The position numbers and the translations under genes are program-made. Shown one piece after another: positions 1-10,711 of a stretch of 64,000 nucleotides of DNA. This DNA comes from Eopsaltria australis (Eukaryota; Chordata; Aves; Passeriformes; Petroicidae). The stretch is from positions 1 through 64,000 of the forward strand of contig JAVTVJ010001358.1 in the NCBI GenBank assembly GCA_034509425.1, in the 5' to 3' direction. Position 1 is the stretch's first letter; the number at the start of each line of letters is the position of its first letter. Below the pieces are notes generated by a model. The model was given only the letters and a program-made list of their open reading frames with translations. It did not search any database and was not told the DNA's origin.

Positions 1-808
1 AATATGAAATATTTAATTGATAAACTTAAAAACCTCCAAACCAGGGAGAGAATACCACATGTGAGTCTAATTCACATATATTATAGATATAATTATTTCA
101 TTTTTTCATGCAGTTTTATTTGTGGGAATGTATTCCAAAAGCTTTTACTCAAGCTTAATGAAAGGTTTGTTCTGTTTCAATTAGTACACAACTTAAATTG
201 CCAGAGCTATAATGTGTAGTTAGTTTTTCTCAGTACAGCCTATAATGAGAAGAATGAATGTTTTTAGAAGCTGTCTTTTGAACATTCATATATGTGAAAA
301 GAACATCATCATCATCTTGATTGTGAAAACATGGAATATGGAAATATTATTTATCAAACCAAACATTCAAATGGGTACATAATAGAATATCTCTACAAGC
401 TGTTTTTATTTCTTTGTAGGAGATGTGGCTATCGATCTCTTAAAAAGGCTTTCTCTACTTCCAGGGTATAAAATATTGTCCATATAAGCTATGTTTGACA
501 CAATCCAGTATAAACATATGTACATAAATTAGAACTCTGTAGCAATTCTGCACAATTATTCTGCACAATTATTTTGAATAAAAGCTTCTAAACCTATAAT
601 ACTAGGTTGATTTGCTAAATTAAAATACTTTGATGCCTAACACACATTTCTGAGCATGTGTACTTTTGTTTTTTATTAAAGAAAGCTAGCGGGAGCTTAT
701 GGAAATACATACTAAAGGAAGAATATTTAGTTTGTGAAGTCCAACAGGAAACATAGAGAATCAAAAATTTACAGTTATCCATAATACTTTATTTTCCACA
801 CTGGTATC
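1..808. other. AT-rich non-coding DNA, no gene seen
   Basis: No frame longer than about 70 codons and no recognisable protein family. A short (ATC)n run lies at 304-316. The sequence is ordinary AT-rich intergenic or intronic DNA, and I see no repeat family in it. Confidence 0.6.
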
Positions 809-1035
809 TGTTTTGCACTATTTCAGACAAGAATCCTGTGTCAAAGGACAATTGTCTTTATTGCACCAACAAAGACTGATCATTGTGTATACATACAATG
901 AATGTCTAGCCAGGGACACCACAGCAATGAATTTCAGCCTGCAACTTGCATATTCAAAGGTTCAGCTTGTATCTATTGTCCTGTCACCCTGTCTGCAACC
1001 AAGACTCAGCTGCACAATCCACTGTTATCTCTACA
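809..1035 (-). mobile_element. Short retroviral-type LTR (3' LTR remnant), reverse strand
   Basis: Read on the minus strand, this 227-bp segment begins TGTAGAGATAAC and ends GTGCAAAACA, the TGT...ACA ends of an LTR. A polyadenylation signal AATAAA sits at 857-862 on the minus strand, about 50 bp before the 3' end, a normal distance for R plus U5. Immediately upstream on that strand (1036-1047) is AAAATGGGGGAT, which resembles the polypurine tract that precedes a 3' LTR. A TGTAG start next to a purine tract is typical of alpharetrovirus or ERVK-like elements. No matching target duplication flanks the segment, as expected if the internal side survives on the right. I could not recognise env or any other internal gene to the right. 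Family assignment is inference. Confidence 0.45.
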
Positions 1036-2107
1036 ATCCCCCATTTTGATAATCTACCTTTGAATATCAATTTTCTGTTACCTGGTTACACAGACCTCAG
1101 CAGCTCTTTTCCTCTATTCCCATAAATTGGTTTCTTTGTGATGGTGCTCTGTTTTTTCCCTATGGCTAAAAGTTCACATTCTTTGTGCCTTGCTCATTAT
1201 AAACCCTCCATACTCTGTTAGGAAAATGTTGACGACAATTAATATTGGAGCAGTTTGTCAAAAGAGAGTATTCAGGTCTTGCCTCTATTGAGCAAACTGT
1301 GCACACGGGCCAGAGATGTCCTGATGTTTTTATTCCAAATACTGTGCTCAGTTCTCCACAGGTATGGCAGGTCACTGCCGAAGACACTGTCATATACAAT
1401 TTGTCTCTCCTAAATCAGCCAAGTTATCAACATAGCCAAAAAAAACAGCCTGTTTCACGTCATGCTCATAATTCTGCAATGCTGATGGCAATGACAGAGC
1501 ACTGGAGACGGTGGTCTGTAGAGAGACTCATCTGACTGCAGGTGGTGCAGATATTTAACCCCTTGTGTGTACCTTTCTTTTGTGACCTACAAACATGCCT
1601 GCACATTTTAGTAATTCCATCAGGGTTCAAGATGCTTCATTGCTACCTAGAAGTCCTCTTGACAACACACTTTCTTAAATCCATGAGAAAGTATGTTTGA
1701 ATTTGCATTGTATCACTTAGCAATATAAGTGTTACACAAAGCTGTCTCAGAATGGTGGAATTAGCCATGAACAGAGCTGGATACCAAAATTGACTTTTTT
1801 ATGAAAAAAAAGACAACCTCTGACTTCAGAAAAAGTTGAAGGCACTTCAAAGTACTCCTTAGTGATATGCTGCACAAAGACAAACAGCAACAGATCATTC
1901 TTTAGCTAGGTGAGCTGTTTGTGGAAGAATTATATTGTGAAGACATTCAGAAGTCAGCCTCACGAGCAACCAACAAGCAATTGCTGACAATGGTCCCACT
2001 GAATTATTTAAAACAGGAGATTACAAGGTAAATCAAAATTTGTGAATTAGTTGCATTAGAAAGCTGAAAACATTTCCAAATGAGAAACAAAGCAGCCACA
2101 TAAACAA
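1036..2107. other. Non-coding stretch, possibly decayed ERV interior at its left edge
   Basis: The left edge holds the purine-rich tract next to the reverse-strand LTR. Overlapping open frames occur on both strands (1166-1399 minus, 1245-1535 plus), neither resembling a protein I know. The minus frame contains two CxxC pairs but opens at a TTG codon and is closed by a stop just upstream, so it is probably chance. If the LTR at 809-1035 is a 3' LTR, some of this could be degraded internal retroviral sequence. I cannot show that. Confidence 0.35.
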
Positions 2108-3053
2108 CTATCTGTTGGAGTTTGGATTTAGTTTTTTTCCTCAGGAATTTTTCTCCCATGGGTTGCTAAGAGACTAATGACTGAGCTAATAGCTGAGTAC
2201 TTAAGAGAACAAAGCACAAGGCTAGGGCCTTTCTCCTTGGCAGGGTGGGGCAGATTTGCCCTGATGGAAGCAGGGTTTGACAACGTGAGATTTTGGAGAC
2301 TGGAAAAGACAAGGGAAGGGGGGGGGGAGGTCGCTCTCTTGCTCGGGACCCTCGGAGCTGGACGGTCGGAGCTGCTGTCTGCTGAACCCACGGCCCCTGA
2401 GAAGCCAGCGCGGAGCTGCCGGTCTGTCTGCTGTGAGTCTTTTCCTCTCTGTCCCATCGGGAGCTGCCTGCCACCAGCCTGTCTCTCCCCCCCGCTCCGA
2501 GTTTCCTCGCTACATTGTGGCGGGGTTTCCTCCCTGCACGTCGGGACCTCTTACCGTCCCAGCTCCCTGTGTCCGGGGATCCTGCTGTGGCACCGACACC
2601 AGCTGCCCCTCCCGAGGGTCTGTGGAGCAAGGGCTCTCCTCCATCCCTCCGTGCTTCGGGCAGCCGCCATTGCCGTGTGCTACCTGAGCTCACGCCAGAG
2701 CGCCCCCTGCAGGCACCGGGGAATCACCGCACCCAGAGCGCCCTGCAGCCACCGGGGAATCACCGCACCCAGAGCGCCCCTGCAGGCTGTGACTGGAACT
2801 GCACCAAAGGGAAAGGTGCCTGAAGCCGAGCAGGCTGCCACTGGGTTTCTGGTTCTGTTTGTTGGTCAACGTTATAGTTGTTGTTATTTGTTAGCTTTGT
2901 TTTAGATATTTGTAAAAAACTGTTATTCCTATTCCCATATCTTTGCCTGGGAGCCTCTTGATTTCAAATTAATAATAATTCGGAGGGAGAGGGGTTACAG
3001 TTTCCCATTCCAAGGAAGGTTCCTCCACCTGTCTTTCAAACCAGGACACTATC
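2108..3053 (+). mobile_element. Solo LTR of an avian endogenous retrovirus with 5-bp target duplication
   Basis: The LTR proper is 2113-3048 (936 bp). It starts TGTTGGAGTTTGG and ends CAAACCAGGACA, so it has TGT...ACA termini. The five bases CTATC occur immediately before it (2108-2112) and immediately after it (3049-3053), a perfect target-site duplication. Five-bp duplications are usual for class III (ERVL-like) elements, whereas four bp is usual for ERV1 and six for ERVK, so I infer an ERVL-like family. Neither a primer-binding site nor a polypurine tract abuts it, so it is a solo LTR left by LTR-LTR recombination. TACTTAAG at about 2207-2214 could act as a TATA-like element. The middle (about 2330-2780) is GC- and CpG-rich, unlike everything around it. 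Orientation is taken from the termini and the promoter-like side. The intact duplication suggests a comparatively young insertion. Confidence 0.9.
2696..2786 (+). repeat. Short tandem repeat inside the solo LTR (about 36-38 bp unit)
   Basis: A GC-rich unit beginning CAGAGCGCC and containing CACCGGGGAATCACCGCACC occurs at 2696-2733 and 2734-2769, with a partial third copy from 2770. The units differ by small indels in the CCC runs. Tandem repeats within LTRs often vary in copy number between family members, so this could serve as a subfamily marker. Confidence 0.85.
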
Positions 3054-6000
3054 ATAAATAAGTGGATGGTGCCTTCACCCCTTTACAATCCATCCATCTT
3101 TGGTACATTTATAGAAGTTTTCTTATTTTGCAACCTAAACCTGAAAATAAAAAAGACATTAGCAGAAAAACAAGTCTAGTTTGTATCTAAGGTTTTCATT
3201 TCATCAGCCACTTTAGACTGTGTATCACATATCTATTCTAGGAAAAGTTAAAATACAGTGCACAGTATTACACTGGGTCTACTGAACAGGTGTGCTACAA
3301 GAAAGCACCCTGAATAAATGATTTTTGACCTACCAGTATCTGTGTAGGATAGTGCTGAGGATGCTTCATTTAGGACATTTCAGAAATGTGGCTATACACA
3401 TCACATTGCTTAACCAACAATAAAGTGAATACAAATAACCTATGTTACCATGCATAACATTATCACTCCTTTATTTTTCCTGCCTAGTGGAGAAAAAAAA
3501 AATCTACATTTACTGATGTCTAATGTGCACTATATAAATAATGTTTACAGAATGCAGACTGTCATCCAGGGCTATTTAATTTCACTGCTTAAAGCTAAAA
3601 ATAAAAGCTTTAACCCTTTAGGTTAACATAAGCATACCCTTTGAGCATACACTTTAGTAAGAGACTCATGCATGAAAACCCTTTTTTAAAAATTTATCTT
3701 TATATTGAACTTTTGGTAGGATTTGTTAGTGTGTATATTATTTGAAATAAAATACTGATTTTTAACATTTCAAAGTAGAAGAAGTAAAAAAAATCTCCTG
3801 CAATAATTTAAATAATTTTAACAATGTTTTATTGGTCTGGCATATAAATCTGAAAACTATCATGTCACTTTGCTTTTAATCCTTTTTTCTCATTTTCCCA
3901 GTCTTTTCATGTAATTAAGTTTTTTCTTAAATCTTAACTAATCTCCTTTTCAGTCTTTTAGACAAAGCTATTCTTCACACAAGGGTGAAAAAAATCAATG
4001 ATACTCTAGACTGAGGTTTTTGCTCAGATGACACTGAAGTCATTGGTAGCCAACTTGGCACCTGTCTGTGAATTTTTTGGATACATTTGCTTTACCTTTT
4101 TACCCACCCCTGCATGCTGAGACAGAATCTTCCTCTGCACATCCTGCGATGATGACAAGGAGCTGTTTGAATTCCCCCACCCCCATCCATAACTCAAGTA
4201 TTTAGTCACATTATTTTATTCACCAATTTTCTAAGATCCTTCTTTCATGCATTTTTCAAATTATTAACTTAAATCTTTAAATTCTGTCATGTCACTAATT
4301 TTATGAAGTATACAAATAATGAATACTACTTCAAACATTAAATAACAGAACTCCTCGGCCTTATCAATGTAGCAGAAAATTATTATTTTATTCATAACTT
4401 GCACTGCATGTTGCTGAGATGCTTTCTAAATATTAGCACACTTAGTCTTACTATTTTTCTAAATTGCATTCAGTAAAGAACTTTGTCAAAACCGATGGGA
4501 AGGTCCAAATAAATTAGATCAAGCCTTTCTTCCTCATCCATTATTTTGATGACAGGTGCAAAGGGTTCTAACAGATCAGAGGTTTTCTTTCAACAAAGAT
4601 TCCCTGGCCTCCTTTAGCAGAAATTAATCTATTTTTTTTCTCATAATTCCATTACTGATATAAAATGATATATAATTATATAATATACTCAATCCATTTA
4701 GCTAAAACTGATCTCAGGCTTACAGACCAGTAGCATAATTCTAGTTTGCTGGAAAAAAAAAAGGCAGAAAAAGCAAAACAATATCCAAATTTTAATATTC
4801 AATTTTTCAATAGGCAGTTAAGTACTAAAAAATCTTACATCAGCTCAACCTCTTCAGTTCCTTATAAGCTTTGTGTGTAGTCAATTAGCCATCTGATTCT
4901 GCTTTCTTTTCAAATTTCTCTTATTATTTCCTTTATTGCCTCAACATAATACAATAGCTCATTTTCACTCCTTTAAAGTATAAGATACTTCATTGCATTT
5001 TCTGTAGGAGACTCCATACAAATAAATCTTTCAACTTCTCTGTAAGAGTTCTTTTGAAATCTGTTTTTTTTTAAAATCAGCAAGTCTGATGATATTTTCA
5101 TGAGGTTTTTCTGGTTCTGATATAATTGAAAAAAATCTTTGCTATTTCTTAAATCTTCAGCTATAAGGCCTTCAGATTACTTCTTAGAATGTAAATTTTC
5201 CATCTTCAATTTTTTCTGTCATAATTTGTGTTCTGTTTCAATAGTTACATTTGTCTAGAATTTAACTGGAAGAGGCTACATTTGAGGTGAAATAAACTCT
5301 TAACCCTCACAACCTTTTGCATTGATTTTTAAATATTTTTCCTAATCATCTGATACTGACTTGACATTTTAAATCCTATTAATGTGGTAATTCAAAGAAT
5401 TGCTGAAATTGATTTCATGGCCACAAAAAGAAATTCAAATATCTGCTTTATTGCAAGGAATTACAGCAGGACACCCAAATATTATCACATATGGCAAAAA
5501 TTTTGCAACTCAATTATAAAGTGTCAAAATAGAATAAAATAAACTGTATAAATCAATTAAAAATAATATTTGTACACCAACTATTTGTGATTAGGAATTC
5601 CTTACTCTTGTACTGTTTTTGCAATGTTTAATTTTTGTTAGACCAGATTTACCTTTTTTTTCTAATTGTATCTCTTTCTGTTACAGATGGTCATAGAAGA
5701 TATCTTTTTCAACATTCTATAAAAGGTTTGATTATAGTAATTTGATTTTACTATTCTCCTACCAGAATAAAATGATCCGAATGTTTCCTTTCTTCCAGAA
5801 AGCTCTGGCAGATTTCCCCCAGTCTGGGTAGGGTTTGTCCTGAAGCATCATATCTGTGACCTATAGGGAAAGAAGAAATAGTAGGTACACTGGTGTCACA
5901 TGAGACAGCACTAGCAAGGACTTTAGGAACATTTTAATTTCATGTGCATTTTTATTTCATTTTTATTTCTCCTGCATCAGTTCAGATAATGGTAACAGCC

Positions 6001-7883
6001 AGTAGAATAATGGGTCAGTGTTATTTACCATCAAGATAATGAATATTGGGCTACATATTCTGCCTCTAGAAGTGCATGCAACTCCTTGAGAAACAATGAA
6101 ACTTGTTGAGATCCAAAGAAAAGAAGATAAGAGGACCCAGCCTAAAAGTTACAGCAACCTACAGGATGTGAGTTACATTCCCCTGTGGCTGTGAAGCTTT
6201 CAGGCCCAATCTGGGAGAGGGGAACCACTTCCCTGAGTGCAGCATCAGCAGAATTTCCACTCTTGAAATCAGAACTGCAGCTAGGGAGTGGAAGCCTGTG
6301 AATTAAGCACTATATAACATTTATAATGTCCTCTCAGTTCCTGCTATCAGTATAAAAAGCACACTTGAGACTGGCAACAGAAAAAAAACTCCTTAAAACT
6401 TGCAAAAAAATTTAGAAGTATGAAATATTTATTCTCATTTTCATAATTCCTATCTAAAGAGACCATCTGTTTCTCTGTCCAGAGACTCATATGTATGCAG
6501 TACTTCTGGGTGGTACATGAAAGTATTAAAAATTACTTTTCAGCTCAGTGAGGGAGGTGAATACCCCTCAGGCACCTGCTTCTTTGGGAAGTTGTGTTTT
6601 CATATCCATTTACTTCAAATTAACTGTGCTAAAAAGCACCAAGAGTTACATCCAATAAACTCATAAATTCTGTTGCGCAAAAGATCCAGAGTGGAAACCC
6701 TATCCATTTGTAAAGATTTAAGAAATAATTGATTAGATAAAGGACATGGGGGTGACCACCTGCTTCAAAATGCAGATAAGTAAAACAAATTCTATCTCAC
6801 TGTTACCAGTACACAGTGGGAAATTACTGTTTTGATCAAAATGAAAATAAATCTTTAGGTTTCACAAGGAAATAGCTTCAAACTGAAGACAAAATTTCAC
6901 AGATGTTTCAAAGTCCAGTTTGCCATCCAGAGTGTAACCAACCACTTTCAATCAATGCCATTAACAGTGTTTATCAAAAAGAACACGTGGCCAACGAATA
7001 CATTAAAAATAGATTCAATGGCTAAATTTTGGCTTCAAGTCCACTTGGGGTTAAAAGTGCTCAGTGTATTAGCCTGGGCTGTGTCCAAAGGATAATGACT
7101 ATGTTAAATAAATAGAAATGCACATTCTAGGATTTTATTATTCCATTAAACCTAACCTTAACAAAGAACAGATAATATACCAAAATACCATCTTTAATAA
7201 CTGTATTATGTGGGTAAATCTTTTCTTAGATCAGCAAGCCATAATACTTCTTTATAAGGCCCCTCTTATCTAAATAAATATTTCAATAAATATTTAATGC
7301 TGAACCAGACCTCTGTAAAGATTTAATTCACTACTTTAGTAACACTTTCGTTTTCTCTTAGGAAGAGTCTACACAGCAATGAATATTTGCAAAGAAGAAC
7401 AGATATTTCAAGAGGCTTTCTTCAAGTTTCAAAATAGTTTTTCCAGATGCTTTTTGGGAAATTATTATTTTGGGAGAAGGATGCAATTTGCAGCTCTGTG
7501 ACCAATTACTAGAGGAGAATGTTTCGTAAGAATGACATTCGAGATGGAGATATTTTCTGAGGAAATGGCGAGATGAAGCAGGAAATGTTCTTCCTGATAT
7601 CAAATAGTTGGTCTTTCAGCTCCCAACTTTGGCATTTATTTAAAGTCATATCACCAGATCAGTGTCAGGTCAGTTGTAGCTAAATTGGTTGAGGCAGAGA
7701 CAGTCATTAAAGGGATGCATTCCATAAAGAGAAATCCAATTACCTTTTGCATTAGAGAAATCAAATTCATTTTCTGGTTTGGTCAAGGACAGTCACTGTG
7801 GAAAACAGCTCACAGGAGAAAAGCACTAAACACTGTCATACAAGTCATACAAGCAGACAAGTTTTAGATATGTATCAAATACC
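3054..7883. other. AT-rich gene-free DNA
   Basis: No frame above about 80 codons, no repeat family recognised, and no RNA gene seen. Homopolymer A and T runs are common. Nothing here supports a coding exon. Confidence 0.6.
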
Positions 7884-7994
7884 TATTTTTTTAGAAAAAT
7901 AAATAATATAAATTTTAATTTGTATTATATTTTAATTTTAATTTTATATATTATATCTATTTTATTATAATTTATATATATTTTATTTATTTGT
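7884..7994. repeat. AT-rich low-complexity tract
   Basis: About 110 bp composed almost entirely of A and T, with imperfect repeats of TTTTAATT, ATATTATAT and TTTATTTAT. It is a low-complexity tract of a kind that is often length-polymorphic. No coding or structural RNA signal. Confidence 0.85.
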
Positions 7995-8675
7995 GTAAAG
8001 AAATGTGTGAGTGTGTTCCTTTCTCTATGTGTATTTCACAATGTAATTGCTGGACAGCATAGATTTATCTCTGCTTTACTGGACTATGTTTGAAACATTG
8101 CTGATACATGGGAATAAAAAAATAATTGAACACTTTAGTAAATGTCTGCATCTTACATAATCAAGATAAAATAGGGAAAGCCACTTACAATGTAATTAAG
8201 TAATGTATTTTTTTCTTTAACTAGAAGATGCAATATACTTTAATCAATAATTACACTGCTTCAGTTCAGAAAGGCATGGGCCCTACATACACTCAGTGTG
8301 TACACTTCATTTTATTTAGTGCCTCATGAGAGAAACAGTTACACTGTATTAAATTGCAGAAGCAAAGCTGCATCATACACATTGCCTGACTTTGTAAGTT
8401 ACACAAATGCCACAAAAATCTCCATTTCCACTAATAATTAGCATGTGTTATATATACTGTGGAATCTTAATTTTCATTTTGCCCTATAAAATATGACTTA
8501 ATAAACTATTCATATTACTCACTTTATATTAATTATGGGGCTATCTCATAAGGGTTTAAAAAAGATGTACTGCTTTCATTAATAGCAAAATGTTATGATT
8601 CTCATTTTTCTGTCACAGAAAAATAAAACTATTCCTTTTGATATGATCCTTTTGATGTTTGATACAATCACCAAA

Positions 8676-8793
8676 CCACAGAAAGGCTTGGGTTGGAAGG
8701 GACCTTACAGATCCTCCAGTTCCAACCCCATCCTGCCAGGGGCAGGGACCTTGCACTAGACCAGGTTGTTCAAAGCCCCATCCACACTGGTCT
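8676..8793 (-). mobile_element. CR1 LINE 3' end fragment
   Basis: On the plus strand this reads as the reverse complement of an avian CR1 3' UTR: CACAGAAAGGCTTGGG, GGTTGGAAGGGACCTTA, a block like 'ATCCTCCAGTTCCAACCCC', then CTAGACCAGGTTGTTCAAAG and CCCCATCCACACTGG. It is 5'-truncated, keeping roughly the last 120 bp, as is normal for CR1 copies. No coding part remains. CR1 is the dominant LINE of birds, and this motif is the main reason to call the genome avian. Confidence 0.9.
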
Positions 8794-9090
8794 GTGATAG
8801 ATACTACTACACAATATATAATACTATAATTTGAAAAATGATGTCGTATCACACAGAAGAAAGAATCTGGGATTCAAAGTCATTCAAAGCAAGTAACTTG
8901 CTCAGACAAGAAGTGCAGAAATCAAAATCATAAAAAACTTCAAAAAAACCCCAACAAAAGAGTAAGACACCTAAGATACCTGAGATACACCAAGTGGAGC
9001 AGTAAGACACCTTAAGGGTCATTTATTCCTTCCGTGCAGTTACTCTATGAGCATCAGGATGCTCTGCACATATTTTACATCTCTCTGTAG

Positions 9091-9169
9091 GTACTCATGT
9101 CAAATGATGCTACCTTGTGCCTCACAGGGTCCTTCCCAGCAGAGGCAGCCTCTGCACTGGGAGTGTCAG
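9091..9169 (+). other. Weak candidate exon (splice-site-like flanks)
   Basis: A pyrimidine-rich TTACATCTCTCTGTAG ends at 9090 and a second possible acceptor, CTTGTGCCTCACAG, ends at 9127. A strong donor-like CAG|GTAAGA follows at 9167-9175. The enclosed 79 bp (or 42 bp from the second acceptor) is open in two forward frames but encodes nothing I recognise. Splice-like motifs arise often by chance in 64 kb, so this is only a lead, more likely for a non-coding transcript than for a protein gene. Confidence 0.15.
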
Positions 9170-9890
9170 GTAAGACAAAGTATCTCCTATTATAATTTAA
9201 CAGCAAGTGAAACTTCCCTTAAAAAAGAAGAAAATTACCTAATAATTTGGTCATGCCTACAAAGAAATATCATCCAAACACTTCACTAGCAGGAACTATG
9301 TTGTCATCTTCAGAGCACAAGGAGATAACCCACAGAAAGCTAATGTGGCACGGGCTGCTGACCAAGCTGTTTCCATCTGACAAATTGCATTTTAGAAATG
9401 CAGAAATATAAAAGTTCATCAGTTGGCTTAATAGAAGCACTTCTTCATATAAGCAACTGCAGAAACTGCTTATTGCTAGAGAAATGGACTCTGGGCTTTA
9501 GGACGTGATACATTCTATGCTGCAATATTCATGAAATGGAGACTAGCCCTAAACAGAGCACTTTCAATGCTTTATTCATACTTGGATAAATAATCAAAAC
9601 AGGGTAAGAGCAGCCCTCCAGAATTCAACAGAAGGTAGAAGAATTTAAAATCTGCAAGAAAAGCCTGAAAACAGAAACCAAATTTTGAAATGCAAAGTAT
9701 TTTTTATTAGTTTGATAAAGAAATCAGCAGCAAAAAGTCTAATGGACAGTAGGAGTCCACTATGAAATATCAGTAAAGAAGCTGTTTGTGTGCAACTACT
9801 CAGCCAGGAGGACATGACATCATGGTACTATTGCTGGAAAATGGAGCACCCTGAAAAACTGCATGTACCAAAACGTATCTATCTACCAAG

Positions 9891-9913
9891 TCAATACATG
9901 TCAAATGTATTGA
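9891..9913. repeat. Inverted repeat, 9-bp arms
   Basis: TCAATACAT at 9891-9899 and ATGTATTGA at 9905-9913 are perfect reverse complements around a 5-bp spacer. Partial direct copies of CAAATACATG follow (about 9915-9950), so the stretch may have grown by local duplication. No function is implied. Confidence 0.8.
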
Positions 9914-10711
9914 CAAATACATGTCTCAAGTCAAATACATGACTCAAGCATTAGAAGTTTTAATTTTTTTTTTCAATTCTTATAATTTTACAATTTTAAA
10001 TATCTTATTGCAAATCACAAATCTCTTTGTAAGTAGCACTAAATTAGTTTCACTTGATACTCAGCCTTTAAATATTTCATAACTTGCACATCTCCACTCA
10101 CCCCAAACTCCAAACAAGAAACTTTATTTTCAGTCCTGCAACTGGGGCATTTCATTGATAAGAGTGAATATCAAAAATTCTAAAATCCTGCAGAAATTGT
10201 AAGGATGCCATAGTGACAGGACAGGTCAGAGGGCAGTTTCCCAAGGCAAGACCATGAACATTGCATTCCTCATCAGAAGAATCCATCAATAGTTTTGCAA
10301 AGACTGAACATTGCCTATGTGTTTCTGAAAAGTATGTGAGTTTTTTTTTCTAGAAAAAAGAGAGGCTAAATCAGGTTAAAGTAATTATGTTTTCTGAAGT
10401 CAAAGTGTGAAGTCAATGAGAGCTAATGCATCCCGCTGAGGGGATACACTCCCCTTGCTTTGCTGTTATATGCTTTTAGGTAAGAGCTATATATAGGTGT
10501 CCCACTAACTGCACATCAATTCTTTATCATATCTCAGTCTTTAAGTACTATACTACACCATGATTACATCCCAAACTAGGGAAACATTTAGTACTCAGTC
10601 ATTAAAAGTTTCTACCCATCACTTTTCTCTTCTTTGAGATACATAGAAACTGTGGAGCTGTTTCCTTGATGTATAAAAGTAACCTATAGGGAAAATGTTT
10701 TTATGCTTTTT

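Larger units (their letters stand above)
8794..10711. other. Gene-free DNA with a small hairpin and a weak exon-like segment
   Basis: No recognised gene or repeat family. The exon-like segment at 9091-9169 and the hairpin at 9891-9913 are listed separately. A 16-bp palindrome of the form T6-CTAG-A6 lies at 10344-10359 but is low complexity. Confidence 0.5.

Noticed and set aside
1166..1399. Reverse frame with two CxxC pairs that could suggest a zinc ribbon
   Set aside because: It opens at a TTG codon, is bounded by a close upstream stop and matches no family I know. The spacing alone is not evidence.
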